The notes: generated by a model from the sequence alone, not told the origin. 64,000 nt of DNA from Aphanomyces cochlioides (GCA_019828595.1 JAHQRK010000026.1:62001-126000), one strand, 5' to 3'. Shown: positions 1-10,096, counted from the first letter of the stretch. Numbers and translations are program-made.

Positions 1-581
1 TCCTCGAATCGTCGAAGGAAACTTGACGCCGCATCGGTGCCGTCGGCGGATCCATTGAATCGCTGCAGCGGCTCGAGCGCGAGGATATGCAGACGGGGAG
101 CATTGTTGGAAGGGAGCCCAACAGGCGCAGCATCCACGTTCCACTCGTCAAGATCGTCCTCGTCTTCCTGCACTTGCATAGGGGACTGACCGCCTTGCAA
201 CTGCCGCAGCAGATCTTGGTTCTGTCTGGCCAGTACCACGATCAATCTCGCTTGGTCGTCGGCGGGAGCCATCAGCGATCCATCGGCATCCATGTCTTCA
301 TCGTAGCCACCAACATCGCTGCCGTGGCTTTGGAACTCCCCGGGATTGTTTTTGCTAGAGCGCGATCGCGCGTCTAGGTGGGTCGTAGTGGCGTGGGTCG
401 GTGCCGCTACTGATTGATATTGCCCAAAGGCAGTTGGAGTCTGCCCGTAACGACTCCTGGATGCCGCCATCGCTTGCTTCGCTTGCTCTGACGGGTCCAA
501 TTGCATGTCCACCGAAGTGGGCGTCTGGTTGTCTGCTGACGCATCCGACAGCAGGGTGGCAGGGTTAACAGGTTTAACCAT
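1..581 (-). CDS. Ty3/Gypsy-like Gag, N-terminal part, runs off the left edge
   Basis: The minus strand from an ATG at 581 is open to the window edge (about 193 codons). The first 160 residues are polar and Q/D/S-rich. Near the edge the frame reads LEPLQRFNGSADGTDAASS followed by a basic and aromatic stretch, which matches the start of a retrotransposon Gag domain (a proline or leucine block, then F-x-G-S and an FxxxFE-type helix). The frame begins 23 nt inside a primer-binding-site-like sequence and an LTR (604-1378), which is the expected order. Function is inferred: Gag packages element RNA. The rest of the element lies outside the window. Confidence 0.6.
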   Translation of the reverse strand, partial: MVKPVNPATLLSDASADNQTPTSVDMQLDPSEQAKQAMAASRSRYGQTPTAFGQYQSVAAPTHATTTHLDARSRSSKNNPGEFQSHGSDVGGYDEDMDADGSLMAPADDQARLIVVLARQNQDLLRQLQGGQSPMQVQEDEDDLDEWNVDAAPVGLPSNNAPRLHILALEPLQRFNGSADGTDAASSFLRRFE

Positions 582-603
582 TTCTTCGTTCGTGTGCTCA
601 ACC

Positions 604-1378
604 TCCCGGTTCGTGGCACCACTTGTGGGATGGTCGGATCAGTGAAGTCCAAGCTTCTCGCCGCAAGAAAAGGGGGGTGGAAGGTTAGAGGTCGCCTGGG
701 GCTTTTAGGCGAGCCAGACGCGATCGAAGGAAATGGAAAGGCACGACTGTGGGTTGAAAGTCCGCAGTAGTTGACCGCTGCTGGGGGAATGGACGGTGGG
801 GAGGACCGGAAGGGGGTTGGTTGCTCGGTTGCCCACGAGCTACGCCTAGCGTTGACTGGCGTTGGTGAGGGCGATTGACGGTGCGGGTTTTCGACAGACC
901 CACGGAACTCCTGCAAACTTCGTGGCGCTTAAACTCTCTCGACGGGACGCCACAAACTTAGAGGTTCATTCAACGCCAGCCAAAAAGAGCTCTGTCTAAC
1001 TACTGCTTCTGTTTCCTAAGCTACTCCTAACTTCGCACGCACGTTCTGTAATTGTCTTCGTCTCGCTCCACGATTGGTCTCCGACCTTTACTCACTCACT
1101 CAATTGGCCATAAGTCTTGGCAGCACGCTCGCAGCAGGCCACCACACTGACTGCAAGTTTGGTTGGCCGCCCTCCATTGGTGGCCACTGTTCCGGCTTGT
1201 TGGGCTTCTGCTTTTCCACTCGTACTGCTTGCTCCTTGGTCATAATCCCTGGACAATCCGGCACTGTAATCCACTCGTAACCCGTCGCGATTGGCGACCT
1301 TCCAGCCAATAGATCATCGCTCTTTGTGTCAACCTACGCGTTGGATCGGTTTCGCGAGTGGCGGCTCGCTTTGCCACA
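604..1378 (-). mobile_element. LTR (624-1378) and primer-binding site (604-621) of a Gypsy-like element
   Basis: Positions 604-621 on the plus strand read like a tRNA 3' end finishing in CCA. On the element strand this is a TGG-led primer-binding site. Two bases further, TGTGG opens at 624 and CCACA closes at 1378, giving a 755-bp candidate LTR with 5-bp terminal inverted repeats. Helitron-type sequence begins immediately at 1379, so the element appears inserted in a Helitron, with GTTTT at 1379-1383 as the expected target duplication. The second LTR is outside the window, so the right boundary rests on the terminal repeat and on the break in Helitron similarity. Confidence 0.5.
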
Positions 1379-1490
1379 GTTTTGTCCAATGTATTTGGCG
1401 CTACCGGACGGACACCGAAAAGTGCACAGACACACAAACAGACTTTCACCTTTAATTATATAGCTGAGCTACCCGGCTTCGCCCGGGGTT
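1379..1490 (-). mobile_element. Helitron terminal fragment with hairpin next to a 5' start
   Basis: On the minus strand the order is a GC hairpin (1471-1487, CCCGGGCGAAGCCGGGT), about 8 nt, then a TATATAATTAAAGG start followed by the GTCTGTTTGTGTGTCTGTGC block and TGTCCGTCCG. The same start occurs on the plus strand at 19777. Helitron 3' ends carry a short GC hairpin followed by CTRR, and the 5' start follows it here, so this looks like the same end-to-start junction seen at 18225 and 19776. The fragment is cut at 1379 by the LTR. Confidence 0.5.
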
Positions 1491-1825
1491 TGAAGCGTTT
1501 GTTGGTAGGCGAAAGAAATGCTAGAATTTATTCTTCTAGCTTACGAGAACTATGTAAAATTGAGAAAAAAGTATCCATAGTGAGAAATGTTTTGTCAGGA
1601 ATGAGAAGGCATCTGTTTCAGATGCACATTTCTCCACTGTGACAGTAGTAGCGAGTTTGACATGTGGGTTTTGATACACACATGCCATTGAGTCATGTGT
1701 TTGCAGCCAAAGAGCAAGTTCATTGTGTGAGTATCAAGTATTGCACCAATCGTAGCTCTCCAAACAAAAAACTCACGAAAACCATTATTTATTCTCTTGT
1801 TTTCTCTGCACTTTAACAATTGCGT
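1491..1825. other. No gene recognised
   Basis: AT-rich sequence between the Helitron fragment and the tRNA-like relic. I see no domain-bearing frame, no terminal repeats and no target duplication here. Confidence 0.4.
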
Positions 1826-1892
1826 CATAGCCTGTTGTGTTAGTGCATTAGACTTTGAACCGACGTATTGAGGGTTCGAGTCCCAGGATTCC
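1826..1892 (+). tRNA. tRNA-Gln(TTG)-like relic
   Basis: A tRNA-like layout is visible: an A-box-like segment (TTAGTGCATTAG), an anticodon-loop-like CTTTGAA (TTG, glutamine), and a good B box, GGGTTCGAGTCCC. The acceptor and anticodon stems do not pair well, so this is a pseudogene or the head of a tRNA-derived SINE rather than a working tRNA. It directly precedes the dispersed repeat at 1903, but the inverted copy of that repeat at 59077 lacks the head. Confidence 0.4.
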
Positions 1893-1902
1893 CATATTTT
1901 TA

Positions 1903-2094
1903 CAGCGACCCCACCTCGAAGAGAATTCCACGTTATTCAGCGCTCCTCACGTTGAGCGTACAACGATTGGAGAGGCCTCTGGCCTCGCCAGCGCAGCGAC
2001 GAAGCTTCGTCGATTTCGTGTACCAAGGCTTCACCCAAAGGTCAAAATAACCTTCTAAAATAGATATTTGTATTATATTTCGGAGGTCCGGTGA
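1903..2094 (+). repeat. Dispersed repeat, inverted copy at 59077-59278
   Basis: About 190 bp starting CAGCGACCCCACCTCG and ending GGAGGTCCGGTGAT recurs in reverse complement near the right end of the window, with small differences. No coding frame or terminal repeat is shared beyond it, so the family is not assigned. Confidence 0.75.
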
Positions 2095-2751
2095 TTCGAT
2101 CTCTTATGGAGAATAGATCGTTGGTTCCTTTTGCTTTGGCAAAGTGTCGTCTCTGTAGGTTTGTAGTTCATGACAATGCTATGGTCAGCGTTGCCATTTA
2201 TAAGACGATCTGTTTACAACAACAGAGTCTACATTGATTGATTACCAACCCTTGTAGACTCTGCAGCTTTGTTTAAGCCATGCAGTACATTGCAATGTTA
2301 CATGCTCTGCATTGTGGCGCAATGGACGATCTTCACATAGTTACTGAGTCTACTCAAATTGATGGTAACACTGAAATGCAGATAGAACTTCTCTGCCAGC
2401 TCGCAGTGCGAAATGTTCTAGTGAGATGAATCTATGGAACGAACGAGAAGCGATCGACTGTCCATGCGCGATCTTGCCTTTCTAGTAGAAACTGTTACGA
2501 AAGAAATTGAACATCTCCGTTGCCTTCCCTTAGTGTACACGGCATGACGGCTACAATGCCACCAACTGATGTCGACTCCGTTGCTGCAAATGGATCGTTC
2601 ACTTCAGGGCGAATCAAAACGTATTGTTCCAAGGACTACATGGCTTAGTGGCTTTGCTGTCATCAATTCGTGTAGACATTACTCTATGACTGTTTAGATC
2701 GTCCAGCACACCACACTGTTCCGTGCATAAAGGTTTCACGCTGCAACGGCG
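2095..2751. other. No gene recognised; diverged short repeats
   Basis: The segment holds weakly repeated phrases such as GTCTACAT and GCCATG-AGTACATTGCA that recur, diverged, at 3480-3620. These may be decayed transposon ends of the MULE to the right. No coding signal was found. Confidence 0.3.
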
Positions 2752-3315
2752 ATGAAACGTGGCAGTAGCGACAAGCCAAAGGGCTCGAATCCAAAGAGGA
2801 GTATCGACTTGTCCTAAGCCGCCGCCACTGCCGCGCCTGCTGTTCCTGACAGCACTGCAGATGAGACGCCGACGAGTATTCCCCGCGACGTCTTTGTCAT
2901 CGACGCGTCCGAGGCCATCGCAGTCGACATCGTCGCGTAGATCTTCGAGGAAACATTTCTCTACTGCACACAATGCGAGCGGGCCATGCGAAGGGTCTTC
3001 TTTGCGTCGCGGACGTCCGTGTCCATGATCTTCGCCACGATTCACATGGGATGCTACATCAACTACGATCCAGCGCTGCCGCCGACGCCGCCAGAAGTCG
3101 AACCGCTCGCTGATGCCATTGATAGGCACACATCCCAAGCAATGCCGAAGAAAGAAGCAAGTAGACATCCACAGAGACTCTACGAAGGCGGGAAAGCGCC
3201 AGGGAGTAGCGTTGAGCATACCTCATTGTCATGCAATTCATTGCTTGTTCACAGCTGTAGAGCATTGATGGTCGTGTCGCTGTTAACAGCAAATGCCTCA
3301 AAACAATTGAGCTAG
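2752..3315 (+). pseudogene. Broken unrecognised gene
   Basis: From ATG 2752 one frame reads a basic start (MKRGSSDKPKGSNPKRS), a stop, an Ala/Pro/Thr stretch leading into FVIDASEAIAVDI, a second stop near 2938, then a segment with a CTQCERAM Cys pair and a Pro/Glu-rich tail, ending at 3315. The stops at about 2815 and 2938 lie in frame. The composition looks protein-like across both stops, which suggests a decayed gene, perhaps a transposon accessory protein. I do not recognise the family. The reverse strand is also partly open here, so the strand is not certain. Confidence 0.3.
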
Positions 3316-3696
3316 CGGTACGTCTAGTGAACAATGCAATCAAGCATCACTTATTCATGCTACGCAGTGTCAGAATGCATTTCACAGCTTTTTTTTTACT
3401 ACTACATTGTCTACACAGCTTGATGGCTAAGCCGCTGTGCATGCTAAAGCGTCCTCCTTGGTATCGCCATGGACTGTATGATCTTTACAGCACCATAGCA
3501 ACAGTGTCTACATAGGTTGACTGTGTTGCAGCCATCAAGCCATGTAGATTATATAGCTTTGAATGAGCAATGAATTACATGACAACGAGTCGGGCGTTGC
3601 GTAGTGGTGCGCTGGACATCTATACAGTCAAAGAGTAAAGTCTATATGTCATGTTGATGTATTTTAGTTGGCGTCAGTGAATTTACACTACTGCAG
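3316..3696. other. No gene recognised
   Basis: Region downstream of the MULE transposase stop codon. A diverged inverted pair is visible: around 3222-3260 and 3550-3590 both contain GCAATGAATT-CATGACAA-type sequence in opposite orientation. It could be a relic terminal repeat, but no target duplication is seen. Confidence 0.3.
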
Positions 3697-5931
3697 CTAC
3701 AATGCGGGCCCCACACGACTTCTGTTACGTCCGCCAAATCCTCTAGTCGAGGCACGACGATTCGACGAAGAACTGACAAAGACGCTTTCAGGTAAGGGGC
3801 GTCCAAGCATATCCTTTTGCTCCAAGGTCAAAGCAAAAACCAGGTGACAGCAGTAAGCATGCTTGTAGAAATAATTGCATTCGCATCGCAGTGAGCCCGG
3901 TGTTGTGCAGACACGCCATCCATACCAAGACTGTCTGTTGCCGCTGCACACAATTTCATGCCGTGCATCATTTGTCGTTGAGTTGAAGTAGTAAGCTTTT
4001 GCAACATCTGCATCACGAGCAGAAAGCACAGAGCCAGGAGCTGTTTCAGCTTGAATTGCTGCATGTGCTTCGTCACGGGTCGCATTCATTGAGCCATACT
4101 CAAACGCGTAGGCAAGTGTTAGGGAGCTTGAGGGCACGTTACTTCTCACCAAAATCTCGCCAACAGGAAGGTCCAAATGCTCGTTTGTTGGAATTTGTTC
4201 AAGGAGGTCAAACTTCATCAAACGGTGGGTTCGACGCACCAACTTGTTGCTTGGTGCTGCATGCAGCGAGAATTCGTTCGCCTTGAAGGTGGAATACTCT
4301 TCTGCGATCTCTCCTAGCATCTTGAACGTTGAGCATAGACCATGCTTAGTGCGAGCTGTGTAGGTATCCTTGAAGTGCTTGTTGAAGGCTTCACATGGAT
4401 TGTTCGTGGTTGGAAAACCGCTCGGGGAGTGAAAAACTTGCCACGCCGAGAATTCACTTTCGATCCATTGACCTAAAAAATACCTCGCGAAGCCCTTGTA
4501 TACCAGGTAAGTGTTCGCAGTCCAGGCATCCTGGGCGGCTAACCAGTGGTGCAGCATTTCATCCTCACTGCGGCTGTAGTGAATATTGTAGATGTGACGG
4601 TAGACAAGGGCTTTCGTCGAGATTGATGCACCGGTAAGGTGTTTCTTCACATTTGCCATACAATGGTAAAAGCACATTAACGTCTTTTCAACACCAATAT
4701 CGTCAGCATAAGCCTGGATGCTCTGCATTGGAGCTATGGCGGCATCCGACATGGTGTACTTTATCTTCAATGGTTGACCCACAACAGCCTTGTAGATCAA
4801 CATCAACTCGTTCATGGCCCAAGTGTACTCATTTCGACTCTCTTTGCTGAAAAGAAAGAAGGCAACAGGATGGAGCTGGCGGGCAACGTCAGATATGCCA
4901 CATATCAACACGGGATAGTCCTTTGTGTTGATTTTGTAAGTAGCATCCCAATGGAAGACGAAAGCACTGGGATCGCGGTTTATTTGACTCAGGAGCTTCT
5001 TCGTTGTAATTCCAACTTTGAATGCGCCACTTGCACCACCGTAACAAATGTGAGGGTGTCCATCTTCCACGACGTAACCAAACGAAAAGTATTCTTTGTC
5101 ATCCACATTGGGTTGGAAGATCTTTTCCACCAGAGTTCTTGCCATGACGGTCGTACTGCTGTGCTCGAGCATTTTGCTACATCTGTAATGTCTATAGCGG
5201 TTTTGAAACTCCTTGAGAGAGGGTAGTTGAGCAGATGGAACGAATGACTTCATCTTGGAACGAGCTCGGCTTGGTGTCAAACCGAATTCAAACATTTCGT
5301 CTGCCTTTGCACGCAGAACTCTCGTCATCTTACGTCCTTGGGTAAGGGGGACACAGTCACGATCGTCCGCAGACACTGATAGTACGCAGTAGTGCTTAAA
5401 CTCGCACTCCAAGATTCGTATGTACTTTGTACATCCAATTTGACACTTGCACTGAAGATATCGTGCTATCATCTTGTGGCGTGTTGGGCTTTCGCAGATC
5501 ATACAATTGCAGCGGGAGAATGAGCAGACGGCAGCAAAGAGGACTGAGTCTTTAGCCAGATTGTAGTTTTCGAAAGCACCGTTTACTCGCCAATCGTGCG
5601 ACCGACCGCTAGTTCGACCAGTACGAGGAAAGCTAGACAAAATGTCCCCAACGGGATATCGAGTCTCTTCAACGGCATTGATTTCTGCATTTCTAGACTC
5701 TGTTGAGGTTGATTCGAGTGACTGGTCTCCTGTGCGAGGAATCATGTCGAAACGAGGAGGTACTGCATGCAGTCGATTAGGTAGCTCAACGATACGAGGA
5801 ATGACGTCGAGAAGAGGAAGTTCTGCTGGTAGTCGATTAGGCAGCCCAACAATGCGAGGTAGACCCTCAAGACGAGGAGGTCTTAACGGTAGTCGATTAG
5901 GTAGACCAACGATGGTCGCCCAGTCGAACAT
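3697..5931 (-). CDS. Mutator-like (MULE) transposase with SWIM zinc finger
   Basis: A single uninterrupted frame of 744 codons from ATG 5931; the frame is open further upstream but only from a GTG. The N-terminus has three tandem 20-residue units of the type RIVGLPNRLP, matching 60-bp DNA repeats at about 5742-5925. The core contains the MULE DDE signatures: FHWDATYKIN for the first Asp, then a YTMSDAA segment. A SWIM finger (CECNYFYKHAYCCH) sits near the C-terminus, as in MuDR/FAR1 relatives, followed by a basic RG-rich tail. The protein would cut and rejoin element DNA in the nucleus. It lies divergent to the SET gene, with a large palindrome between them. No clear terminal repeats were located. 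Confidence 0.85.
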   Translation of the reverse strand: MFDWATIVGLPNRLPLRPPRLEGLPRIVGLPNRLPAELPLLDVIPRIVELPNRLHAVPPRFDMIPRTGDQSLESTSTESRNAEINAVEETRYPVGDILSSFPRTGRTSGRSHDWRVNGAFENYNLAKDSVLFAAVCSFSRCNCMICESPTRHKMIARYLQCKCQIGCTKYIRILECEFKHYCVLSVSADDRDCVPLTQGRKMTRVLRAKADEMFEFGLTPSRARSKMKSFVPSAQLPSLKEFQNRYRHYRCSKMLEHSSTTVMARTLVEKIFQPNVDDKEYFSFGYVVEDGHPHICYGGASGAFKVGITTKKLLSQINRDPSAFVFHWDATYKINTKDYPVLICGISDVARQLHPVAFFLFSKESRNEYTWAMNELMLIYKAVVGQPLKIKYTMSDAAIAPMQSIQAYADDIGVEKTLMCFYHCMANVKKHLTGASISTKALVYRHIYNIHYSRSEDEMLHHWLAAQDAWTANTYLVYKGFARYFLGQWIESEFSAWQVFHSPSGFPTTNNPCEAFNKHFKDTYTARTKHGLCSTFKMLGEIAEEYSTFKANEFSLHAAPSNKLVRRTHRLMKFDLLEQIPTNEHLDLPVGEILVRSNVPSSSLTLAYAFEYGSMNATRDEAHAAIQAETAPGSVLSARDADVAKAYYFNSTTNDARHEIVCSGNRQSWYGWRVCTTPGSLRCECNYFYKHAYCCHLVFALTLEQKDMLGRPLPESVFVSSSSNRRASTRGFGGRNRSRVGPAL

Positions 5932-5968
5932 GAGCTCAAAAAATGATAAATGAAGGCTCACTTGAACA

Positions 5969-6120
5969 TAATGTTGACTGGGTGTGAACGTTGGCCATAC
6001 CGATGAGACATACTTGCTTTAAGTATGAACGGAAGATGAACTTGCCTTGAACGTCATCTTCCGTTCATACTTAACCAAATATAGTTCATCGGAATGACTA
6101 ACGTTCACATTCAGTCAAAT
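5969..6120. repeat. Imperfect 150-bp palindrome between the MULE and SET genes
   Basis: Two arms of about 69 nt are reverse complements: TTGACTGGGTGTGAACGTTG at the left against its mirror near 6100. The innermost arms AAGTATGAACGGAAGATGA (about 6019) and its complement (about 6055) are nearly perfect, with a loop of about 17 nt. Related short motifs (TTCATCTTCTGTTCATAA) recur at about 6165 and, diverged, at 7350. It may be two facing transposon ends and would sit in the shared promoter region of both flanking genes. Confidence 0.75.
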
Positions 6121-6125
6121 ATTGA

Positions 6126-7301
6126 ATGGTAAAGATGAAAAATAGAGAAATAGATACATGTTGTTCATCTTCTGTTCATAATACAACTGAATCTTTACAA
6201 CTGAATCTTTTGGGTGGATTGAATAAAGAAGCCAGTGGATGTAACTTCCACATGCGTCAGTTAACACCGAGCAAAATAAATCGTCTGCCACAACGTGATT
6301 CAATGCCTAAGCAACAAGGCAATGTCAACTATCCGACCGACTTCATCATTGAAGTCATTGCTGAATGGGACGCAATTTGCGCTGCCGGATCAACAACAAC
6401 TCACAGCGAATTTGCAAATCACAAGGGAATAAACGTGGAAAAAACCTTTCGAACTTGGTTGAAAAGAAAAAAAAAGAATTAGCCTGTGATACATCGGTTG
6501 AATCAAATCCAGCGAGCGAGGATTTCTGACGATGCAAAAGAACAAGCTCGTGCAATCGTCGCGGCGTTGAAGACTCCAAACACGAATGATGTCATTGAAG
6601 CACTAAAAGCCACGGAGTTTTTTCATGGAAAGTCGTATCATGCCAAGCGTCGTGCTGCAGAGAGATTGATTCGAGAGGCCAATGAACAAGTATTCGGCTA
6701 CAATGAAGTCGATCGGAATATCAATCAAACGAACGTCCAAATCCCACGTGTTGCCTTGCTACCAACTTGTGTCTGTCGTCCGAAATGTGGCTATTCGTGT
6801 CCAAAACGATTAGCTTCACATGAATGTTCCGATGAAAATTGCTTACTGGGACCTTTATGCAGTAATCGTGCCATTCAAGAAGGTTCTAGACTCAAATTGG
6901 AAGTTATTCAAACTCCCGACAAAGGTTTTGGCGTTCGTACAAAATCGCCGATCATGAAGTCCCAATTCATTTGCGAGTATGTAGGTGAAATTATTTCTGC
7001 TGAAAATGCAAAAGCTCTACAGCAGAAGAACCGCGATATCTACTTATATGACCTCAAGAACGGTTTCTCCATTGATGCATGTCGAAACGGCAATATCGCA
7101 CGCTTTATCAACCACTCATGTCGATCGAACACTTTCTTTGACGAATGGTATGTGAACGGTTACAAAAGAATTGTCGTTGTTGCTCGAAGAAATATCAAAA
7201 AGAATAAGGAGCTCACTGTCAACTACGGCCCGGCGTATCAATTCACGAAATGCTTGTGTGATTTTTGCAAGAAGAAGCGAGGTGAGTTGAAAAGGGGCTA
7301 A
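6126..7301 (+). pseudogene. SET-domain histone-lysine methyltransferase-like gene with one in-frame TAG
   Basis: One frame runs from ATG 6126 to the TAA at 7301, interrupted only by TAG at 6480-6482. The N-terminal part (to about residue 118) ends in a helix-turn-helix-like, very basic TFRTWLKRKKK segment. After the stop come an AWS-type cysteine cluster (CVCRPKCGYSC, then ECSDENC and CSNR), a SET domain with RFINHSC and ELTVNYG, and a post-SET CLCDFC. This order is typical of SETD2/ASH1/NSD-class enzymes that methylate histone H3 lysines. The cofactor-binding and pseudoknot motifs look intact. No GT-AG intron would remove the TAG. It is either a lightly damaged gene, two adjacent frames, or one read through. 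Its place beside a transposase suggests transposon cargo. Confidence 0.7.
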
Positions 7302-8281
7302 ACTGCTTGAATAAAACCGTATGCATTGCATTGCTGTTACATTTGTTTCGAGTATGAACACAAGATAGACCTTTTGGTAGCGGTACAGTAGTCTTTAGTT
7401 AATGAATTTGATTATCTCCACATGTGGACAGCACTCGAGAGGTCATGACTTTGAGAACGCGGTCAGTCGATTGCACAATAGGAACTGTCTGGCATGTCTT
7501 GTTCAAATGAGCTCGCCAGCAACTGCACTGATACTGGACTGCACTGATACTGGTAGAGCTCCCTCGGCAGACTGGCTTCATGGAGACAATCCACCACCTG
7601 GTACTGACGTGCTTCAACGTTCCGTCATTGGCAGCTGTTCTTGACTTTATTTACTTTTGATACCTGTTTCTAAATATGGAGAGTTTCTTTGGATTTTTTA
7701 CAGTTTGCCCTAGCTTACGGTTGGTAATCATAGCTGAGTCCCGCTGGGGTGTCTCAGTTACCTCTTCGTAATCCGTACCTAGCCTTCGCCGAGGTTTTGA
7801 GACGGCACAGAATACGATTTCTGAGATATCCCAGATAGTATTGCGAGAGCTTTCTAATTTTCCCAGGATATTTAGAGGATATAAATGGATTTCCTCTTCA
7901 ATTGATTGTTGCTGTGCTGTAGTTTTTGGTATCTGTGTCTATTAATAATAAAAACGTTTTAATTTTCCTCCGTTACCCCTTCCTGTCTTCGCCAACACTT
8001 CGATATGAAAATCAATCCCCATCTATCTACGCTGAATATGGACAAAGCAACAGCAAGCTCTCCAAGCTTTTCCCGGCGAGTCTATAGACATTCCGAGCTA
8101 AGCCTAACATACTCTATTCATATGATGTTTGCCCGCACCCCTTCAAAATTCCTCCCATAATTTGCCTATGGATTTCCCCAGGAGAGTATACACTCACCCC
8201 TCCTTGACTTGGGATGGTTTACTCGACGACCAATCGGAATTAGTATTGATTAAACCTGACCTGTAAAGTATTTCGTCGTGA
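7302..8281. other. No gene recognised
   Basis: About 1 kb of AT-rich sequence with short frames on both strands lacking domains. A GC hairpin-like phrase (CCTAGCCTTCGCCGAGG, about 7780) resembles a Helitron 3' hairpin but has no convincing CTRR end. Confidence 0.3.
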
Positions 8282-8683
8282 CAACATCATTCCTCCTGTT
8301 ATAACAATTGTAATCTGACGACGGATGTCATTGATCTTGTTTCGCCGGAAGCTGTTGCCGTCGCTGAACCGATTGAAGCCTTGGAACCTGTTGATGCGCA
8401 AGCGCCGCTTGAAGTTCAAGAAGCTACTGGAGCGCAAGAGCCGCTCGAAGTACCCGAAACCGATGTTGCCCAAGCGCAGTTTGAAGCCTTGGAAGCTGTC
8501 GATGCACAAGCGACAGCAGAAGTCCCAGAAGTTGGTGCGCAAGCGCCGCTCGAAGTCCCGGAAGTTGTTGATGTGACTGCCCAGGAAGTTGCCGATGAGC
8601 AAGCGACCGCCAATGTTGATACTACTGCTGGCGATGATGATCATGCAGCTGCGCCGCTCGATGCCGCTTGTCCTACACAGTAA
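8282..8683 (+). CDS. Acidic repeat-containing protein fragment
   Basis: An open frame with no ATG runs from the TGA at 8279 to the stop at 8681-8683. It is dominated by imperfect repeats of about 9-11 residues around AQAPLEVPE, rich in Ala, Glu, Val and Pro, with a D/A-rich end. The repeats are also visible in the DNA as GCGCAAGCGCCGCT-like units. It may be a 3' exon of a low-complexity host or surface protein, or a chance frame over a minisatellite. No function can be assigned. Confidence 0.3.
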   Translation, partial: QHHSSCYNNCNLTTDVIDLVSPEAVAVAEPIEALEPVDAQAPLEVQEATGAQEPLEVPETDVAQAQFEALEAVDAQATAEVPEVGAQAPLEVPEVVDVTAQEVADEQATANVDTTAGDDDHAAAPLDAACPTQ

Positions 8684-8929
8684 AGATAAGTTCATCGCAT
8701 GATGTGGCGTGTTGTGGATTTGAATTCAACGGTAATTCTCAAGAAAAAGTTGAAGTGAGTACACCGGTCTTATCTACGATTGGCTAGAATTTATTGTTAC
8801 TACAATGCGAATCGCACAACAGTGGGTGATTTTTATTTAAATTACTTGTTGAAGTTCAAAATGACGGTTTTTGATTGGACAAATTACTAAGGATTTATCC
8901 TACAGTTTGTGTCTTTGATTGGCTTAGCC

Positions 8930-8976
8930 GCCAACCTGCGAATCGCAGGGCGGCCCACACGAGAGGGTTAATCGTT
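8930..8976 (-). repeat. Subterminal hairpin repeat of a Harbinger-type element
   Basis: Contains the palindrome CCTGCGAATCGCAGG (about 8935-8949) and, 9 bp on, CCACACGAGAGGGTTAAT. The same palindrome occurs at about 33071 and 33152, and CCACACGAACGGGTTGATTAA follows at about 33220. In both places a Harbinger-family gene starts further right on the minus strand, so this is probably the shared end region of one element family. Confidence 0.5.
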
Positions 8977-9097
8977 ATAAATATTATTATTAAACATACT
9001 GTGATAATTAATATTAATTATATTATTGAAATGTGGTGCGAGATTTTTATTTAATATTTGACAAATTCTTGAATGCATTTCAAAAATTTTAACACAA

Positions 9098-9881
9098 TTA
9101 AATTTGCTCGACTTTGAGTAGAGTCTCAAGAGTTGGTGGAGCGCAGTTGAAATATATGGAGACTTGATTTCCAAGCGGCTGAAGGCAAGCGTGGCAATTG
9201 GTCAAGAGGGCAGCAACAAGCAAATACTTTCCAATTGGGGCCTGGCGCAGCTTCTGTTTCTTGTGGTAATCCATAAATGACCATTGACTTTTGATCAAAC
9301 CAAAATTCCACTCGACGGCCTCTCGAACGCTGCTCATCAATCGATTAAACTCGGCTTCGTTTGATCCCGCTGGAGGATTGGAAAAAGGGCAACATAGATA
9401 GTCTCGCAGACCGTAAGCAGGATCTCCATACAAAACATAACCTTGCAGCTCAGGGATCAACGCCAGTGCGTCAAGCAGCTTTCATCACCATGACAGTGGA
9501 GTCATGTCGTCTGCCTTCAACTGGACCAAACATAGATAAAATTAATCCATCTGGGGTTGTGACAGCCTGCCAATTAAGGCATTGCCGTCGCGGATGACCA
9601 TTGTAGCAAGCACGCTGCAAATTTTCATACTCATGCTTCGTTTTGTGCGATCTTGCTCCAGGGCGACAAACATAGTGCTTTGTCCCATCCACAAATCCAA
9701 AGCAATGGTGAATTGGAGCACCCTTGGCACGAATAGCTTCAGCATAGAGTTCAAATTGTTCTCTAAGAATACGAATGTTTAGATACTTCAGATCGACGTA
9801 CTTCGAGTAAAGGATTTCAACTACAAATTTAATCAAGCGGGAAGCGGCACCAACTGAGCGGCCGAATTCATTTGCTGTACA
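9098..9881 (-). pseudogene. PIF/Harbinger DDE transposase, frameshifted and N-truncated
   Basis: Reading the minus strand from about 9881: FGRSVGAASRLIKFVVEILY, then a DDE_Tnp_4-type core with GFVDGTKHYVCRP (first Asp), ACYNGHPRR, PDGLI and GRRHDST (second Asp). After a frameshift near 9465 comes YVLYGDPAYGLRDYL (third region) and VREAVEWNFGLIKSQW (catalytic Glu). Upstream of 9881 the frame meets a stop, so the N-terminus is lost. These enzymes cut at TIRs and target TWA trinucleotides. The partner Myb-like gene of this superfamily is absent here, but one occurs at 33288-34090 next to the same subterminal repeat. Confidence 0.8.
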
Positions 9882-10096
9882 GCAACAGAATCACCAAGAG
9901 ACTGCTGCTGTACACAGGTTTTGAGTTTCCTGCGAGTGCTCAACGGTGCTGCGGCATACATTGTAATGCTAGTTGTAGCTTATTGCACGTTAAAGGAATG
10001 AGATCTATGCGTTTACTTGTGCGTGTGAAGTAAGAAAGAGCAATCAATGGCAGTTGGAGATTGAACAATCAGATATTTTAATTTTTTTTACCAAAA

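Noticed and set aside
2614..3219. 201-codon minus-strand frame
   Set aside because: It overlaps the broken plus-strand gene and its composition (Arg/Asp/Cys mix) shows no domain. It could be the shadow of the decayed gene.
7770..7800. Helitron 3' end (GC hairpin near a CTAG)
   Set aside because: The hairpin precedes no CTRR at the right distance and no matching 5' end was found.
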